Of a stretch of DNA of 64,000 nt, positions 16,874 to 27,063 are shown piece after piece; position 1 is the first letter of the stretch; each line of letters begins with the position of its first letter. Origin of the DNA: AC-37 sp036389835 (GTDB taxonomy: Bacteria > Actinomycetota > Thermoleophilia > Solirubrobacterales > Thermoleophilaceae); NCBI GenBank assembly GCA_036389835.1, contig DASVWC010000040.1, forward strand, positions 1 through 64,000, given 5' to 3'. The notes beneath the pieces are model-generated. The model saw only the letters and a list, made by a program, of their open reading frames with translations, ran no database searches and was not told the origin of the DNA. The translations under genes were made by a program, and so were the position numbers.

Positions 16874-16884
<11 letters not shown>
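15804..16884 (-). CDS. prfB: Peptide chain release factor 2, with programmed +1 frameshift
   Basis: RF2 releases nascent peptides at UGA and UAA. The gene has two overlapping frames: 18 codons from ATG 16882-16884 ending ADYL at an in-frame TGA (16828-16830), then, after a +1 shift, 341 codons from GAC to the stop at 15804. The joined protein is 359 residues, the normal RF2 length. The anticodon-like tripeptide SPF (196-198) and the GGQ catalytic loop (SGAGGQHVNKT, GGQ at 241-243) are intact. The ATG lies inside the last codons of secA (11-base overlap). RF2 shortage should favour the shift, giving autoregulation. Treating the long frame alone as the gene would give a wrong N-terminus. Confidence 0.95.
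16827..16836 (-). promoter_or_regulatory. RF2 programmed frameshift site (TAC CTT TGA C)
   Basis: On the minus strand the sequence reads TAC CTT TGA C. The CTT-TGA-C core is the conserved +1 slip site of bacterial prfB. Residue 18 (Leu, CTT) slips to TTT and the next codon becomes GAC. The strong upstream Shine-Dalgarno-like AGGGGG that stimulates the shift in E. coli is not seen; the preceding bases are CTCGCGGAC. Confidence 0.92.
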
Positions 16885-19729
<2,845 letters not shown>

Positions 19730-19735
19730 AGGGCG

Positions 19736-19741
19736 AGGTTA
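19736..19741 (-). promoter_or_regulatory. Candidate -10 element for leaderless secA
   Basis: TAACCT on the minus strand ends six bases before the secA ATG, the same hexamer and spacing as at ctpA. No ribosome-binding site lies between. Confidence 0.45.
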
Positions 19742-19781
19742 GCGGCTTCTACAGGGGCCGCCGGGGTCCTTTCCGGAGCCT

Positions 19782-20126
19782 TTAGGGGGCGGCCGGACGA
19801 GCCTCGGGACGGGCGCTCTGGCGGCGCCCGCGGCGCTTGTCGCGGTGGCGCTTGACCTGCCGCGCGATGTCCTCAGCCACCAGGTTGATGGCGTGCCCGA
19901 TGTTGTCCGACGCCTCCCGCGCGCGCAGGGTGGTTCCCTTGAGCCTCAGCGTGACCTCCGCAACCTCCCGGTCGCGGATCGAGGGGTTCTTCTCCTCCGA
20001 CAGCTCGACGTCGAGCTCGGCCAGCTCGGAGACCTGCTTGGCGACCTTCTCGAATCGGCGCTCGATCCGGGACCGAAGGTCGTCGTCCACGACCACTCCG
20101 TTGCGTCCCTTGACCTCGATTCGCAT
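19782..20126 (-). CDS. raiA: Ribosome hibernation factor, RaiA/HPF family (short form)
   Basis: A 114-residue protein beginning MRIEVKGRNG, with the family pattern RSRIERRFEKVAKQV, then AEVTLRLKGTTLRAREASDNIGHAINLVAEDIARQVKRHRDK. It binds the 30S subunit and silences ribosomes under stress. It lacks the C-terminal dimerisation domain of the long HPF found in many actinobacteria; instead it ends in a basic Arg/Pro/Ala tail. The ATG at 20126 is preceded by a strong GAGGAGG site seven bases upstream, which decides the start over a longer upstream frame. secA follows on the same strand in reverse order (secA is upstream in coordinates but read next). Confidence 0.93.
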   Translation of the reverse strand: MRIEVKGRNGVVVDDDLRSRIERRFEKVAKQVSELAELDVELSEEKNPSIRDREVAEVTLRLKGTTLRAREASDNIGHAINLVAEDIARQVKRHRDKRRGRRQSARPEARPAAP

Positions 20127-20262
20127 GCGAGCCTCCTCTGGATCGCTGTGGTGAGGGGATGCTACGCCTGCGGCCCGACGCACGCGAGTGCAATCGCGCA
20201 AGCGCGCGGGCTCCCGGCGCCGAGGCGCCTCACTTCTTGAGCCGACGCGGATGCGCATGCGC

Positions 20263-20895
20263 TCACCGGCCGGGCGTTCGCGCGTATGCGACCGCGCGCA
20301 CCTCACCCGCTCCGGTCGCCCGCAGGACGGCGGCGCAGGCGGCCAGCGTGCCGCCGGTCGTGACGACGTCGTCGACGAGGAGCGCGCGCTGCGGAGCCGC
20401 TGCGACGGCGCGGATCGTCCCGGGCGGGCCGGCGAGCCGCTCCGAGCGCCCGCGGCCGACCTGGGCGCCGGCCGAGCCGGCGCGCGCGAGGCAGCGGCGC
20501 AGCTCGAGCCCGGTGCGCTCGGCGAGCGCGCCGGCGAGCAGCAGCGCCTGGTCGTAGCCGCGGCGGCGCAGCCGGCGCGGGTGCAGCGGCACCGGCACGA
20601 GCACCGTCGGCGGCCCGAGCAGCGCGGCCGGGGCGTTCGCCGCGATCTGCGCGGCCATCGTGTCGGCGGCCCGCCAGGCCCCGCCGAACTTGAGCGCGCG
20701 CACGAGCCCGCGCGCGGGACCCTCGTAGGCGACGGGGGCCCACACCGTCATCGCCGCCGCCGTAGCGAAACCGGGTCCGAGCCAGGTGAGAGCGGAGCGG
20801 CACGCGCCGCAGAGCGGCTCCGCGGGCCCCGCCACGCCGCCGCAGCCCGCGCAGAGCGGCGGGGCGAGGGGGGCGAGCAGGCCGGCCAGGCGCAT
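20263..20895 (-). CDS. ComF family phosphoribosyltransferase-like protein
   Basis: A 210-residue protein (223 if a GTG at 20934 is used). An N-terminal zinc-ribbon-like segment has CAGCGG and CGAC pairs. The C-terminal phosphoribosyltransferase fold has VPVPLHPRRLRRRGYDQALLLA and the PRPP loop ALLVDDVVTTGGTL. ComF proteins support DNA uptake or DNA repair; the activity is not well defined. ATG 20895 is preferred because the cysteine module starts shortly after, but no clear ribosome-binding site separates the alternatives. It is divergent from ctaG. Between its stop and raiA, a 136-base gap holds a GGCGCC-type palindromic hairpin that could end this message and the raiA ribosome-binding site. 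Confidence 0.85.
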   Translation of the reverse strand: MRLAGLLAPLAPPLCAGCGGVAGPAEPLCGACRSALTWLGPGFATAAAMTVWAPVAYEGPARGLVRALKFGGAWRAADTMAAQIAANAPAALLGPPTVLVPVPLHPRRLRRRGYDQALLLAGALAERTGLELRRCLARAGSAGAQVGRGRSERLAGPPGTIRAVAAAPQRALLVDDVVTTGGTLAACAAVLRATGAGEVRAVAYARTPGR

Positions 20896-20956
20896 GGCCC
20901 GACGATCCCAGGGCGCGCGTGCCAGGAGGGTCACGACTGCAACGATTGGGCGACAG

Positions 20957-21790
20957 GTGAGCGTCGTCGCCGCAAATCCAGAGCTGCACTGGACCCTCGA
21001 GGCCGGGCCGATCGCCGCGCTGGCGCTCGGCTCGCTCCTCTACGTGCGCCGCTTCCGCGCCGCCCGCCGCGAGGCCGGCGGCCGCGGCGCCGGCCCGCTC
21101 CAGGCGGGGGCGTTCGCGCTCGCGATGCTGGTCCTCGCCGCCGCGCTGATCTCGCCGCTCGACCGCCTCGGCGAGGACCACCTCTTCGCCGCCCACATGG
21201 CCCAGCACATCCTGCTCGGCGACATCGGCCCGCTGCTCGTGCTGCTCGCGCTCTCGCGCGTGATCATGCGCCCGGCCACCCGCCGCCTGCACGGCGTGGA
21301 GCGCCGGCTCGGCGCGCTCGCGAGCCCGGTCGCGTTCATCGTCCTCTGGCTCGCCCTCGTCTACCTCTGGCACATCCCGGCGCTCTACGTCGCCGCGATC
21401 GATCATCCACCCCTCCACGCGCTCGAGCACGTCACCTTCTTCGGCGCCGGCATCCTCGTCTGGTGGCCGCTGATCCAGCCGGTGCCGATGCGCCGGCCGC
21501 TCAGGGGCATGGCGCCGCTCGTCTACATCTTCAGCGCCAAGGTCGGGCTGGCCGCGCTCGGGATCTACCTGACCTGGTCGAGCGGGCTCGCCTACGACCA
21601 CTACGGCGAGGTGCCGCGCGTGTGGGGCCTCAGCCCGGTCGAGGACCAGAACGTGGGCGGCGCGATGATGATGGTCGAGCAGTCGGTGGTGCTCGTGATC
21701 GTGCTGGTCGTGCTGTTCGCGCGGATGCTCCGCCAGTCCGAGGAGGAGGAGCGCCGGCGCGAGCGGCTCGAGGACGCGGCGGCCGCGTGA
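20957..21790 (+). CDS. ctaG: Cytochrome c oxidase assembly protein, caa3-type CtaG
   Basis: A 277-residue membrane protein with about seven hydrophobic segments. Family-specific histidine motifs are present: HMAQHILLGDIGPLLVLL, LVYLWHIPALYVAAIDHPPLHALEHVTFFGAGILVWWPLI, then a late GGAMMMVEQ before the last helix. It matches the caa3_CtaG family implicated in copper delivery to cytochrome oxidase. The GTG at 20957 is chosen because the protein family starts close to ELHWTLEAGP. Its TGA overlaps the GTG of the next gene (GTGA). No oxidase subunit genes are in the window. Confidence 0.88.
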   Translation: MSVVAANPELHWTLEAGPIAALALGSLLYVRRFRAARREAGGRGAGPLQAGAFALAMLVLAAALISPLDRLGEDHLFAAHMAQHILLGDIGPLLVLLALSRVIMRPATRRLHGVERRLGALASPVAFIVLWLALVYLWHIPALYVAAIDHPPLHALEHVTFFGAGILVWWPLIQPVPMRRPLRGMAPLVYIFSAKVGLAALGIYLTWSSGLAYDHYGEVPRVWGLSPVEDQNVGGAMMMVEQSVVLVIVLVVLFARMLRQSEEEERRRERLEDAAAA

Positions 21791-22734
21791 GCGCCCTGCT
21801 CGATCGCCTCGGCATGGAGCGGCCGGTGGTCCAGGCCGGGATGGGCGGCGGCCTCGCGCGTGCGCGGCTCGCGGCGGCCGTCTCCGAGGCGGGCGGGCTG
21901 GGCACGGTCGGCTTCCTGGCGCCTGGGGACCTGCGCACCGAGATCGGCGCCGCGCGCGAGCGGACGGGCCGGCCGGTGGCCGCCAACCTGCTGCTGCCGT
22001 TCGCGCGCGCCGCCCACTTCGAGGCGGCGAGCGAGGCCGACGTGGTGGTCACCTTCTGGGGCCGCCCGCGGCGGAGGACCGACCGCCCCTGGATCCACCA
22101 GTGCGGCTCGGTCGAGGAGGCGCGCGCGGCGCAGGCCGCGGGCGCCGACGCGGTGATCGTCCAGGGCGTCGAGGCCGGCGGCCACGTGCGCGGCACGCTC
22201 CCCGCGCTGGAGCTCCTGGCCCGGGCGCGCGCCGCGCTGCCCGCCGGCTACCCGCTGCTGCTCGCCGGCGGGATCGCGACCGCCGCCGACGTGCGCGAGG
22301 CGCTCGCCGCCGGCGCCGACGCGGCGGTGCTCGGGACGCGCTTCCTCCTCACCCCCGAGAGCGGCGCGCACGCCGCCTACAAGCAGAGGCTGCTGAACGC
22401 CGAGGAGACGGTCCTCACCGAGCTGTTCGGGGCGGGCTGGCCCGCGAAGCACCGGGTCGTGCCCAACCAGGCGCTCGAGCGCTGGGGGGCGAACAGGGCC
22501 GTGCGAACGCTGAACCGCGTGTCGGCTCCGCTGCTCGCCCGCACGCCCGTGCGCCTGCAGATGAGGATGGCCGCCCGCCAGAGCCTGCGCATGCCGGTCT
22601 TCGGGCCCGTGGCCGCGACCGAGGACGGCCCGGCGTCGCTCCTCGACACGGGCCCGCTCTACGCCGGCGAGACCGTCGCCCGGATCGAGGACCTCCGCCC
22701 GGCGCCCGAGCTCGTGCGCGAGCTGGCGCCCTAG
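21787..22734 (+). CDS. Nitronate monooxygenase-like flavin oxidoreductase
   Basis: A 315-residue TIM-barrel FMN protein of the nitronate monooxygenase/2-nitropropane dioxygenase family. Motifs include PVVQAGMGGGLARARLAAAVSEAGGLGTVGFL at the N-terminus (FMN and active-site entrance), GADAVIVQGVEAGGHVRG, LLLAGGIATAADVREALAAGADAAVLGTRFLLTPES. Nitronate monooxygenases oxidise propionate-3-nitronate and similar toxins; some family members have other roles, so the substrate is unsure. The GTG start overlaps the ctaG stop, indicating co-translation with ctaG. Confidence 0.85.
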   Translation: MSALLDRLGMERPVVQAGMGGGLARARLAAAVSEAGGLGTVGFLAPGDLRTEIGAARERTGRPVAANLLLPFARAAHFEAASEADVVVTFWGRPRRRTDRPWIHQCGSVEEARAAQAAGADAVIVQGVEAGGHVRGTLPALELLARARAALPAGYPLLLAGGIATAADVREALAAGADAAVLGTRFLLTPESGAHAAYKQRLLNAEETVLTELFGAGWPAKHRVVPNQALERWGANRAVRTLNRVSAPLLARTPVRLQMRMAARQSLRMPVFGPVAATEDGPASLLDTGPLYAGETVARIEDLRPAPELVRELAP

Positions 22735-22744
22735 AACGACGAAA

Positions 22745-22864
22745 GCCCCGCCATCCGTGACGGGGCCCCATCGGTCGCATCCCTGCGACCCGTCCTTGCG
22801 CGCGTTCCTGCGCTTGCGCGAGACGCGCGCGGCGCCTCGATCCCTACAACGACGCGGCGAGGCG
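22745..22864. other. Intergenic block of stable hairpins
   Basis: The 142-base gap between two convergent genes contains three perfect stems: GCCCCG/CGGGGC (22745-22750 with 22761-22766), GGTCGCA/TGCGACC with a TCCC loop (22773-22790), and CGCCTCG/CGAGGCG (22833-22839 with 22858-22864), plus GCGCGC-rich pairing between them. Read on the minus strand the first stem is followed by CTTTCG, so it may terminate the 22877 gene. No tRNA-like T-loop or anticodon arm is present. Confidence 0.5.
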
Positions 22865-22876
22865 GAGGTTGCGGAG

Positions 22877-23839
22877 TTACGTCGGACCTGGCGCGCGGAG
22901 GTCAGCCAGCGGACGCATCGCGTCGACGATCCCGCCGCGGCCGAGGATCGCGCCGATCGCGATCGTGCCGGGCGCCACCTCGGTGCCCGGGAAGACGATC
23001 GTGTCCCGCAGCGCCGCGCCGTCGCCGATCCGGCAGCCGTCGCCGATCGCCACCGGCCCCATCAGCCGCACGTCGTCGCCGACGTCCACGCCCTGGCCGA
23101 CCCAGACCGGCGGGTCGCCCTCCGGCTCACCCGTCAGCTCGAGCTCGAGCCGCCCCTCGAGCGCGTCCCAGGTGCCCTGGCGCAGCTCCGCCAGCGAGCC
23201 GACGTCGTTCCAGTACTCCCGGGTCTCGTGCACGTGGAAGGGGACGTCGTTCTCGAGCAGGGCCGGGAACACGTCGTTGGCCCAGTCGGCGAACGGCTCC
23301 TGCGGGAAGTACTCGAAGATCTCGGGGCTGAAGCAGTAGATGCCGCAGTTGCCCAGGTGCGAGAGCGCCTCGGAGGTCGGCGGCTTCTCCTGGAAGCCCT
23401 GGATCCGGCCGTCGGAGTCGTGGATCACCACGCCGTACTCCTCGGTCTCCTCGACGTGCTTGACGGTCAGCGTGGCGATCCCGCCGCTGGCCCGGTGGCG
23501 CTCCACCAGCGCGTTCAGGTCCACGTCCGTGAGCGCGTCGCCGGAGATCACCACGACCGGGTCGTCGCCGAAGAAGTCGGCCACGTTGCGCACGCCCCCG
23601 GCCGTGCCGAGCAGCTCCTCCTCGTAGCGGTACTCGACGCGGTCGCCGAAGTAGCCGCGGACGGCGTCCGGGAAGTAGTGCAGGTTGGCGATCACCTCGT
23701 CGAAGCCCTGGCGCTCGAGGTGCCCGAGGATGTGCGCCATCACCGGGCGGTCGAGCACCGGCACCATCGGCTTCGGGATCTCGTACGTGATCGGGCGTAG
23801 ACGGGTGCCGAGCCCCGCCGCTAGGACCATGGCCTTCAT
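22877..23839 (-). CDS. Sugar-nucleotide pyrophosphorylase (NDP-sugar nucleotidyltransferase)
   Basis: A 320-residue nucleotidyltransferase with LAAGLGTRLRPITYEIPKPMVPV at residues 6-28 (the NTP-binding signature), VISGDALTDVD, NCGIYCFSPEIFEY and YWNDVGSLAELRQG. The C-terminal 70 residues show hexapeptide-like character (VWVGQGVDVGDDVRLMGPVAIGDG), as in GDP-mannose or glucose-1-phosphate pyrophosphorylases with a left-handed helix. It would make an NDP-sugar for envelope glycans; base and sugar are not decidable by eye. It is distantly related to the gene at 29924. A TAGCCT hexamer ten bases upstream overlaps the stop codon of the preceding RTX gene. Confidence 0.88.
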   Translation of the reverse strand: MKAMVLAAGLGTRLRPITYEIPKPMVPVLDRPVMAHILGHLERQGFDEVIANLHYFPDAVRGYFGDRVEYRYEEELLGTAGGVRNVADFFGDDPVVVISGDALTDVDLNALVERHRASGGIATLTVKHVEETEEYGVVIHDSDGRIQGFQEKPPTSEALSHLGNCGIYCFSPEIFEYFPQEPFADWANDVFPALLENDVPFHVHETREYWNDVGSLAELRQGTWDALEGRLELELTGEPEGDPPVWVGQGVDVGDDVRLMGPVAIGDGCRIGDGAALRDTIVFPGTEVAPGTIAIGAILGRGGIVDAMRPLADLRAPGPT

Positions 23840-23849
23840 GCGGCGGGCG

Positions 23850-23855
23850 AGGCTA
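23850..23855 (-). promoter_or_regulatory. Candidate -10 element for the 22877 pyrophosphorylase gene
   Basis: TAGCCT on the minus strand, ten bases before the ATG at 23839. Its TAG doubles as the stop codon of the upstream RTX-type gene. No ribosome-binding site is seen. Confidence 0.35.
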
Positions 23856-25841
23856 GCGGGTGATGCGCTCGCAGCGGCGGAAGCGGTCCTTGCGGTCCGC
23901 CTTCACCACGTCGCGGCCGGGGCCGCACTCGACGATCTCCGAGCGCCCGTTGCGCGCGTAGATGCGGTCGTCGCCCGGGCCGCCGTCGTAGCGGTTGATC
24001 CCGCGGCGGCCGTAGAGGCGGTCGTCGCCGTCGCCGCCGCGGATGCGGTCGTCGCCGCTGCCGCCGTCCACGAGGTCGTCGCCGTCGCCGCCGTCGATGA
24101 TGTCGTCGCCCTTCTCGCCGTAGACGCAGTCGTCGCCGGCGAGGCCGAAGAGGAAGTCGATGTCGGTGCGGCCGGTGATCAGGTCGCCGGCCGGCGAGCC
24201 GGTGAGGATGTCGGTGCGCCCGGCGCCGCGGACCAGGTTCTGGCAGCGGCCGGAGCGCAGCGCGTTGACGATCGTCCCGAACGCGACGTACTCGCCGAAG
24301 CGGGCCCCGACCGGGTCGTAGAGCTCCACGCGGAAGCTCTCGTCGGGCTCGAAGAAGCGGTCGACGTTGGTGCCGATCCCGATCGGCGCCGAGGTCTGGC
24401 CGGGCGGGATCGTCACGCTGCCCCTGCGCCCGCCGAAGTCGAGCCCGGTCGCGGCGGTCCCCTCGCCGGTGACGTAGCTGACCGTGACCGGCTGGTCGCT
24501 CGGCCGGCTCAGGGTGGCGGTGAACACGAGCACCTGCCCCTCGACGGCGGTGCCGCCGGTCAGGTTGATCACCGGGAGCGCGGGCGACTGCTGGGGCGGC
24601 GGCTCGGACGCCGGCGGCGCCGCGGTGCCGTCGACGATCCGCGCCGCGGCCATCCCCTCCCCGTCGTTTCCGCCGACCACGAGCTTCCCGTCGGGCTGGA
24701 CGGCGAGGTCGCGCGCCGAGAACCGGCCGATCGAATCGAAGACGCGCTTGCCCCCGTCGCCGAAGCCGGCAACCGGCTGGCCCTGCGGCGTCACCTCGAG
24801 CACGGCCAGGCGCGGCGTGCCCTCCGGCGGGCTGACCGTGCCGGCGAGCGCGTAGTCGCCGCCGGCGGCGATGGCGACCCCGGTCGCACGTGCGGCCAGG
24901 TCGAAGTGGCGCAGGCCGCCGGGGCCGAAGCCCGTGTCCGGGCGGCCGGAGGAGTCGAGCTCGAGGGCGGCCATGTCGCCCTCGAGGTCGTAGCCTCCGA
25001 ACAGGACGCCCCCGCCCGGCGTGGCGACCGCGTCGAGCCCGTCGAACACGCCGGTCGTGTAGAGGCCGTCCGCGAGCCCGAACGACCCGTCGCGCGACCC
25101 GTCCGGCATCAGGCGGAACGCCAGCCAGGAGAAGGCTGCGTTCTGCTCGCTGAAACCGGCCACCACGATCCGGTCGCCCTGGAGGGCCACGGCGCGGGGG
25201 CGATCCGAGGCCATGACGTCCACGGTCGTCGTGCCGTCGCCGGCGAAGCTCGTGTCGAGGCTGCCGTCGGTCCGCAGCCGGGTGACGCCGTAGTCGCTCG
25301 CGGAGCCGGCCGAGACGCTCCCGGCGACCACGATGCGCCCGTTCGGCTGGAGCTGCATCGCGGTCGGGCTGCTGTGGCCGGCCGCGAAGTCGAACACGGC
25401 GGCGCCGTCGCCCGAGAAGGTCGGGTCCGGGTCGCCCCCGGACGTGAGGCGGAACACGATCCCCTCACCGTCCTCGAGCGGCTCCACGATCCCGGCCACC
25501 ACGATCTTGCCGTCGGGCTGGACCGCGACGTCGCGCGCGCTCACCCCGCCCGGCGCGCCCACGATCGCGACGCCGTCGCCCGAGAAGGTCGGATCCAACT
25601 CGCCCGAAGCCGTGAGGCGCGCGACGTACGACGTCGTGTCGCCGCCGGGGACGTCGCCGACGGCGATGACCTTCCCGTCGGGCTGGACCGCGACGTCGGC
25701 GCTGTTGCCGAATGGGAGGTGGGCGACCCCCGCGGCCCCGAAGCTCGCGTCGACGTCGCCGTCGGCCGCGAGCGCAGGCGCGGACAGCGCGAGGAAGGCC
25801 GCCGCGGCCGCCGTCAGCGTCGTCCATGACGTCAGGCGCAT
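23853..25841 (-). CDS. Secreted delta-60-repeat, Calx-beta and RTX calcium-binding mosaic protein
   Basis: A 662-residue exported protein. After the signal peptide (LTAAAAAFLALSAPALA) come about seven delta-60 repeats (units such as DVAVQPDGKVIAVG and GELDPTFSGDGVA, to about residue 390). A Calx-beta domain follows (about 400-500, VEGQVLVFTATLSRPSDQPVTVSY), then RTX-type nonapeptides near 540-620 (GGDGDDLVDGG, SGDDRIRGG, DGDDRLYG) and a C-terminal Cys-containing tail (IVECGPGRDVV). It is likely a calcium-stabilised surface or matrix protein. Similar mosaic proteins are frequent in Solirubrobacterales. ATG 25841 is preferred over an upstream GTG because the signal peptide begins there. No type I secretion genes lie nearby; Sec export is implied. 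Confidence 0.85.
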   Translation of the reverse strand: MRLTSWTTLTAAAAAFLALSAPALAADGDVDASFGAAGVAHLPFGNSADVAVQPDGKVIAVGDVPGGDTTSYVARLTASGELDPTFSGDGVAIVGAPGGVSARDVAVQPDGKIVVAGIVEPLEDGEGIVFRLTSGGDPDPTFSGDGAAVFDFAAGHSSPTAMQLQPNGRIVVAGSVSAGSASDYGVTRLRTDGSLDTSFAGDGTTTVDVMASDRPRAVALQGDRIVVAGFSEQNAAFSWLAFRLMPDGSRDGSFGLADGLYTTGVFDGLDAVATPGGGVLFGGYDLEGDMAALELDSSGRPDTGFGPGGLRHFDLAARATGVAIAAGGDYALAGTVSPPEGTPRLAVLEVTPQGQPVAGFGDGGKRVFDSIGRFSARDLAVQPDGKLVVGGNDGEGMAAARIVDGTAAPPASEPPPQQSPALPVINLTGGTAVEGQVLVFTATLSRPSDQPVTVSYVTGEGTAATGLDFGGRRGSVTIPPGQTSAPIGIGTNVDRFFEPDESFRVELYDPVGARFGEYVAFGTIVNALRSGRCQNLVRGAGRTDILTGSPAGDLITGRTDIDFLFGLAGDDCVYGEKGDDIIDGGDGDDLVDGGSGDDRIRGGDGDDRLYGRRGINRYDGGPGDDRIYARNGRSEIVECGPGRDVVKADRKDRFRRCERITR

Positions 25842-25901
25842 CGAGCCCAGCTTGTGCCACACCCGCCCGATTTGTCAAGCCGCCCCGCGGCGCCCGGCGC
25901 C

Positions 25902-27023
25902 CTAGAGCCAGCTGTGCAGGTACTCGCGCTGGGCGTCGGTGAGCGAGTCGATCCGCACGCCGAGCGCCGCGAGCTCGAGCCGCGCGACCTCGCGGTCGAT
26001 CTCCTCGGGCACCCCGTGCACCCCCGGCTCGAGGCCGCCGGCCACGATCCGCTCGACCGCGAGCGCCTGGGTGGCGAAGCCTACGTCCATCACCGCCGGC
26101 GGGTGCCCCTCGGCCGACGCCAGGTTCACGACCCGTCCCTCGGCCAGCAGGTGCAGGCGGCGGCCGCCCGCGAGCCGGTGCTCGCGGACCAGCGGCCGGA
26201 CCTCGCGGCTCGACTCGCTCAGCTCGCCGAGGGCGGCGATGTCGATCTCGACGTCGAAGTGGCCGGCGTTGCAGAGGATCGCGCCGTCCTTCATCGCCTC
26301 GAAGTGGCGGGTGGTGAGCGCGTCGCGCCCGCCGGTCGCGGTCACGAACACGTCCCCCTCCGCGGCGGCGGCGTCCGCGGGCATGACGCGGTAGCCCTCC
26401 ATCGCCGCCTCGAGCGCGGCCAGCGGGTCCACCTCGCACACGATCACGTGGGCGCCGAGGCCCTTCGCGCGCAGCGCCACGCCGCGCCCGCAGCCGCCGA
26501 AGCCGACCACCACGACCGTGCGCCCGGCCAGCAGCACGTTGGTCGCGCGCAGGATCCCGTCGAGGGTGGACTGGCCGGTGCCGTAGCGGGTGTCGAACAG
26601 GCGCGCGGTGCGGCCCTCGTGCACCGCGATGACCGGGAAGGACAGGTCGGCCGCCCGCAGCCGGATCGCCCCGGTGGTCGTCTCCTCCGTCCCGCCGAGC
26701 ACGTCGCCCGCCGCGCGCAGCGCGAGGTCCGCCCCGTCGTCCAGCGTCACCCGCGGCTCGCGCGCCAGCACCGCGTCGATGTTGCGCTCGTACGACGCAG
26801 GGTCTGAGTGCACCTCCACCCCGTCCGCCTCGAGCGCGGCCGCGACGTCCGGCTGGGTCGAGAGCGGGTTGGCGGCGCAGAGCGCCACGCGCGCCCCGCC
26901 GCCGGTGAGCACCCGGACCAGGTTGGCCGTCTCAGCGGTCACGTGCAGGCAGGCGCCCACCACCAGCCCGTCGAACGGCCGCTCCGCGGCGAAGCGCTCG
27001 CCCACGCCGCGGAGCACGGGCAT
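25902..27023 (-). CDS. S-adenosylhomocysteinase-like protein lacking key catalytic residues
   Basis: A 373-residue paralogue of AhcY of the shorter archaeal type. The NAD fold is intact (VVVVGFGGCGRG, about 171-181), as are CLHVTAETA (His27), LDDGAD, TEETTTG, NAGHFDVEID and GHPPAVM. In the active-site loop, where the neighbouring AhcY reads TKSKFDN, this protein reads TARLFDT: the catalytic lysine is Ala140 and the asparagine is Thr145, while Asp144 remains. The C-terminus ends EYLHSWL, without the PDHYRY tail. The start ATG aligns with MPGL inside AhcY; homology (VQWAGAH) extends upstream in frame but no start codon is found there, so the N-terminus is about 37 residues shorter. It follows ahcY by 40 bases. 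It may be a regulator, a decoy or an enzyme with another substrate. Confidence 0.82.
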   Translation of the reverse strand: MPVLRGVGERFAAERPFDGLVVGACLHVTAETANLVRVLTGGGARVALCAANPLSTQPDVAAALEADGVEVHSDPASYERNIDAVLAREPRVTLDDGADLALRAAGDVLGGTEETTTGAIRLRAADLSFPVIAVHEGRTARLFDTRYGTGQSTLDGILRATNVLLAGRTVVVVGFGGCGRGVALRAKGLGAHVIVCEVDPLAALEAAMEGYRVMPADAAAAEGDVFVTATGGRDALTTRHFEAMKDGAILCNAGHFDVEIDIAALGELSESSREVRPLVREHRLAGGRRLHLLAEGRVVNLASAEGHPPAVMDVGFATQALAVERIVAGGLEPGVHGVPEEIDREVARLELAALGVRIDSLTDAQREYLHSWL

Positions 27024-27063
27024 GTGAGCGCCCGCCCACTGGACCCGCGTGTTGGCGATCGGC

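Noticed and set aside
20932..20934. Upstream GTG as the start of the ComF-like gene
   Set aside because: It is not excluded, but the ATG at 20895 sits closer to the conserved cysteine module; neither has a ribosome-binding site.
22735..22876. A tRNA or tmRNA gene in the hairpin-rich gap
   Set aside because: No TTCGA T-loop with matching stem, no anticodon arm and no CCA-type end could be assembled on either strand.
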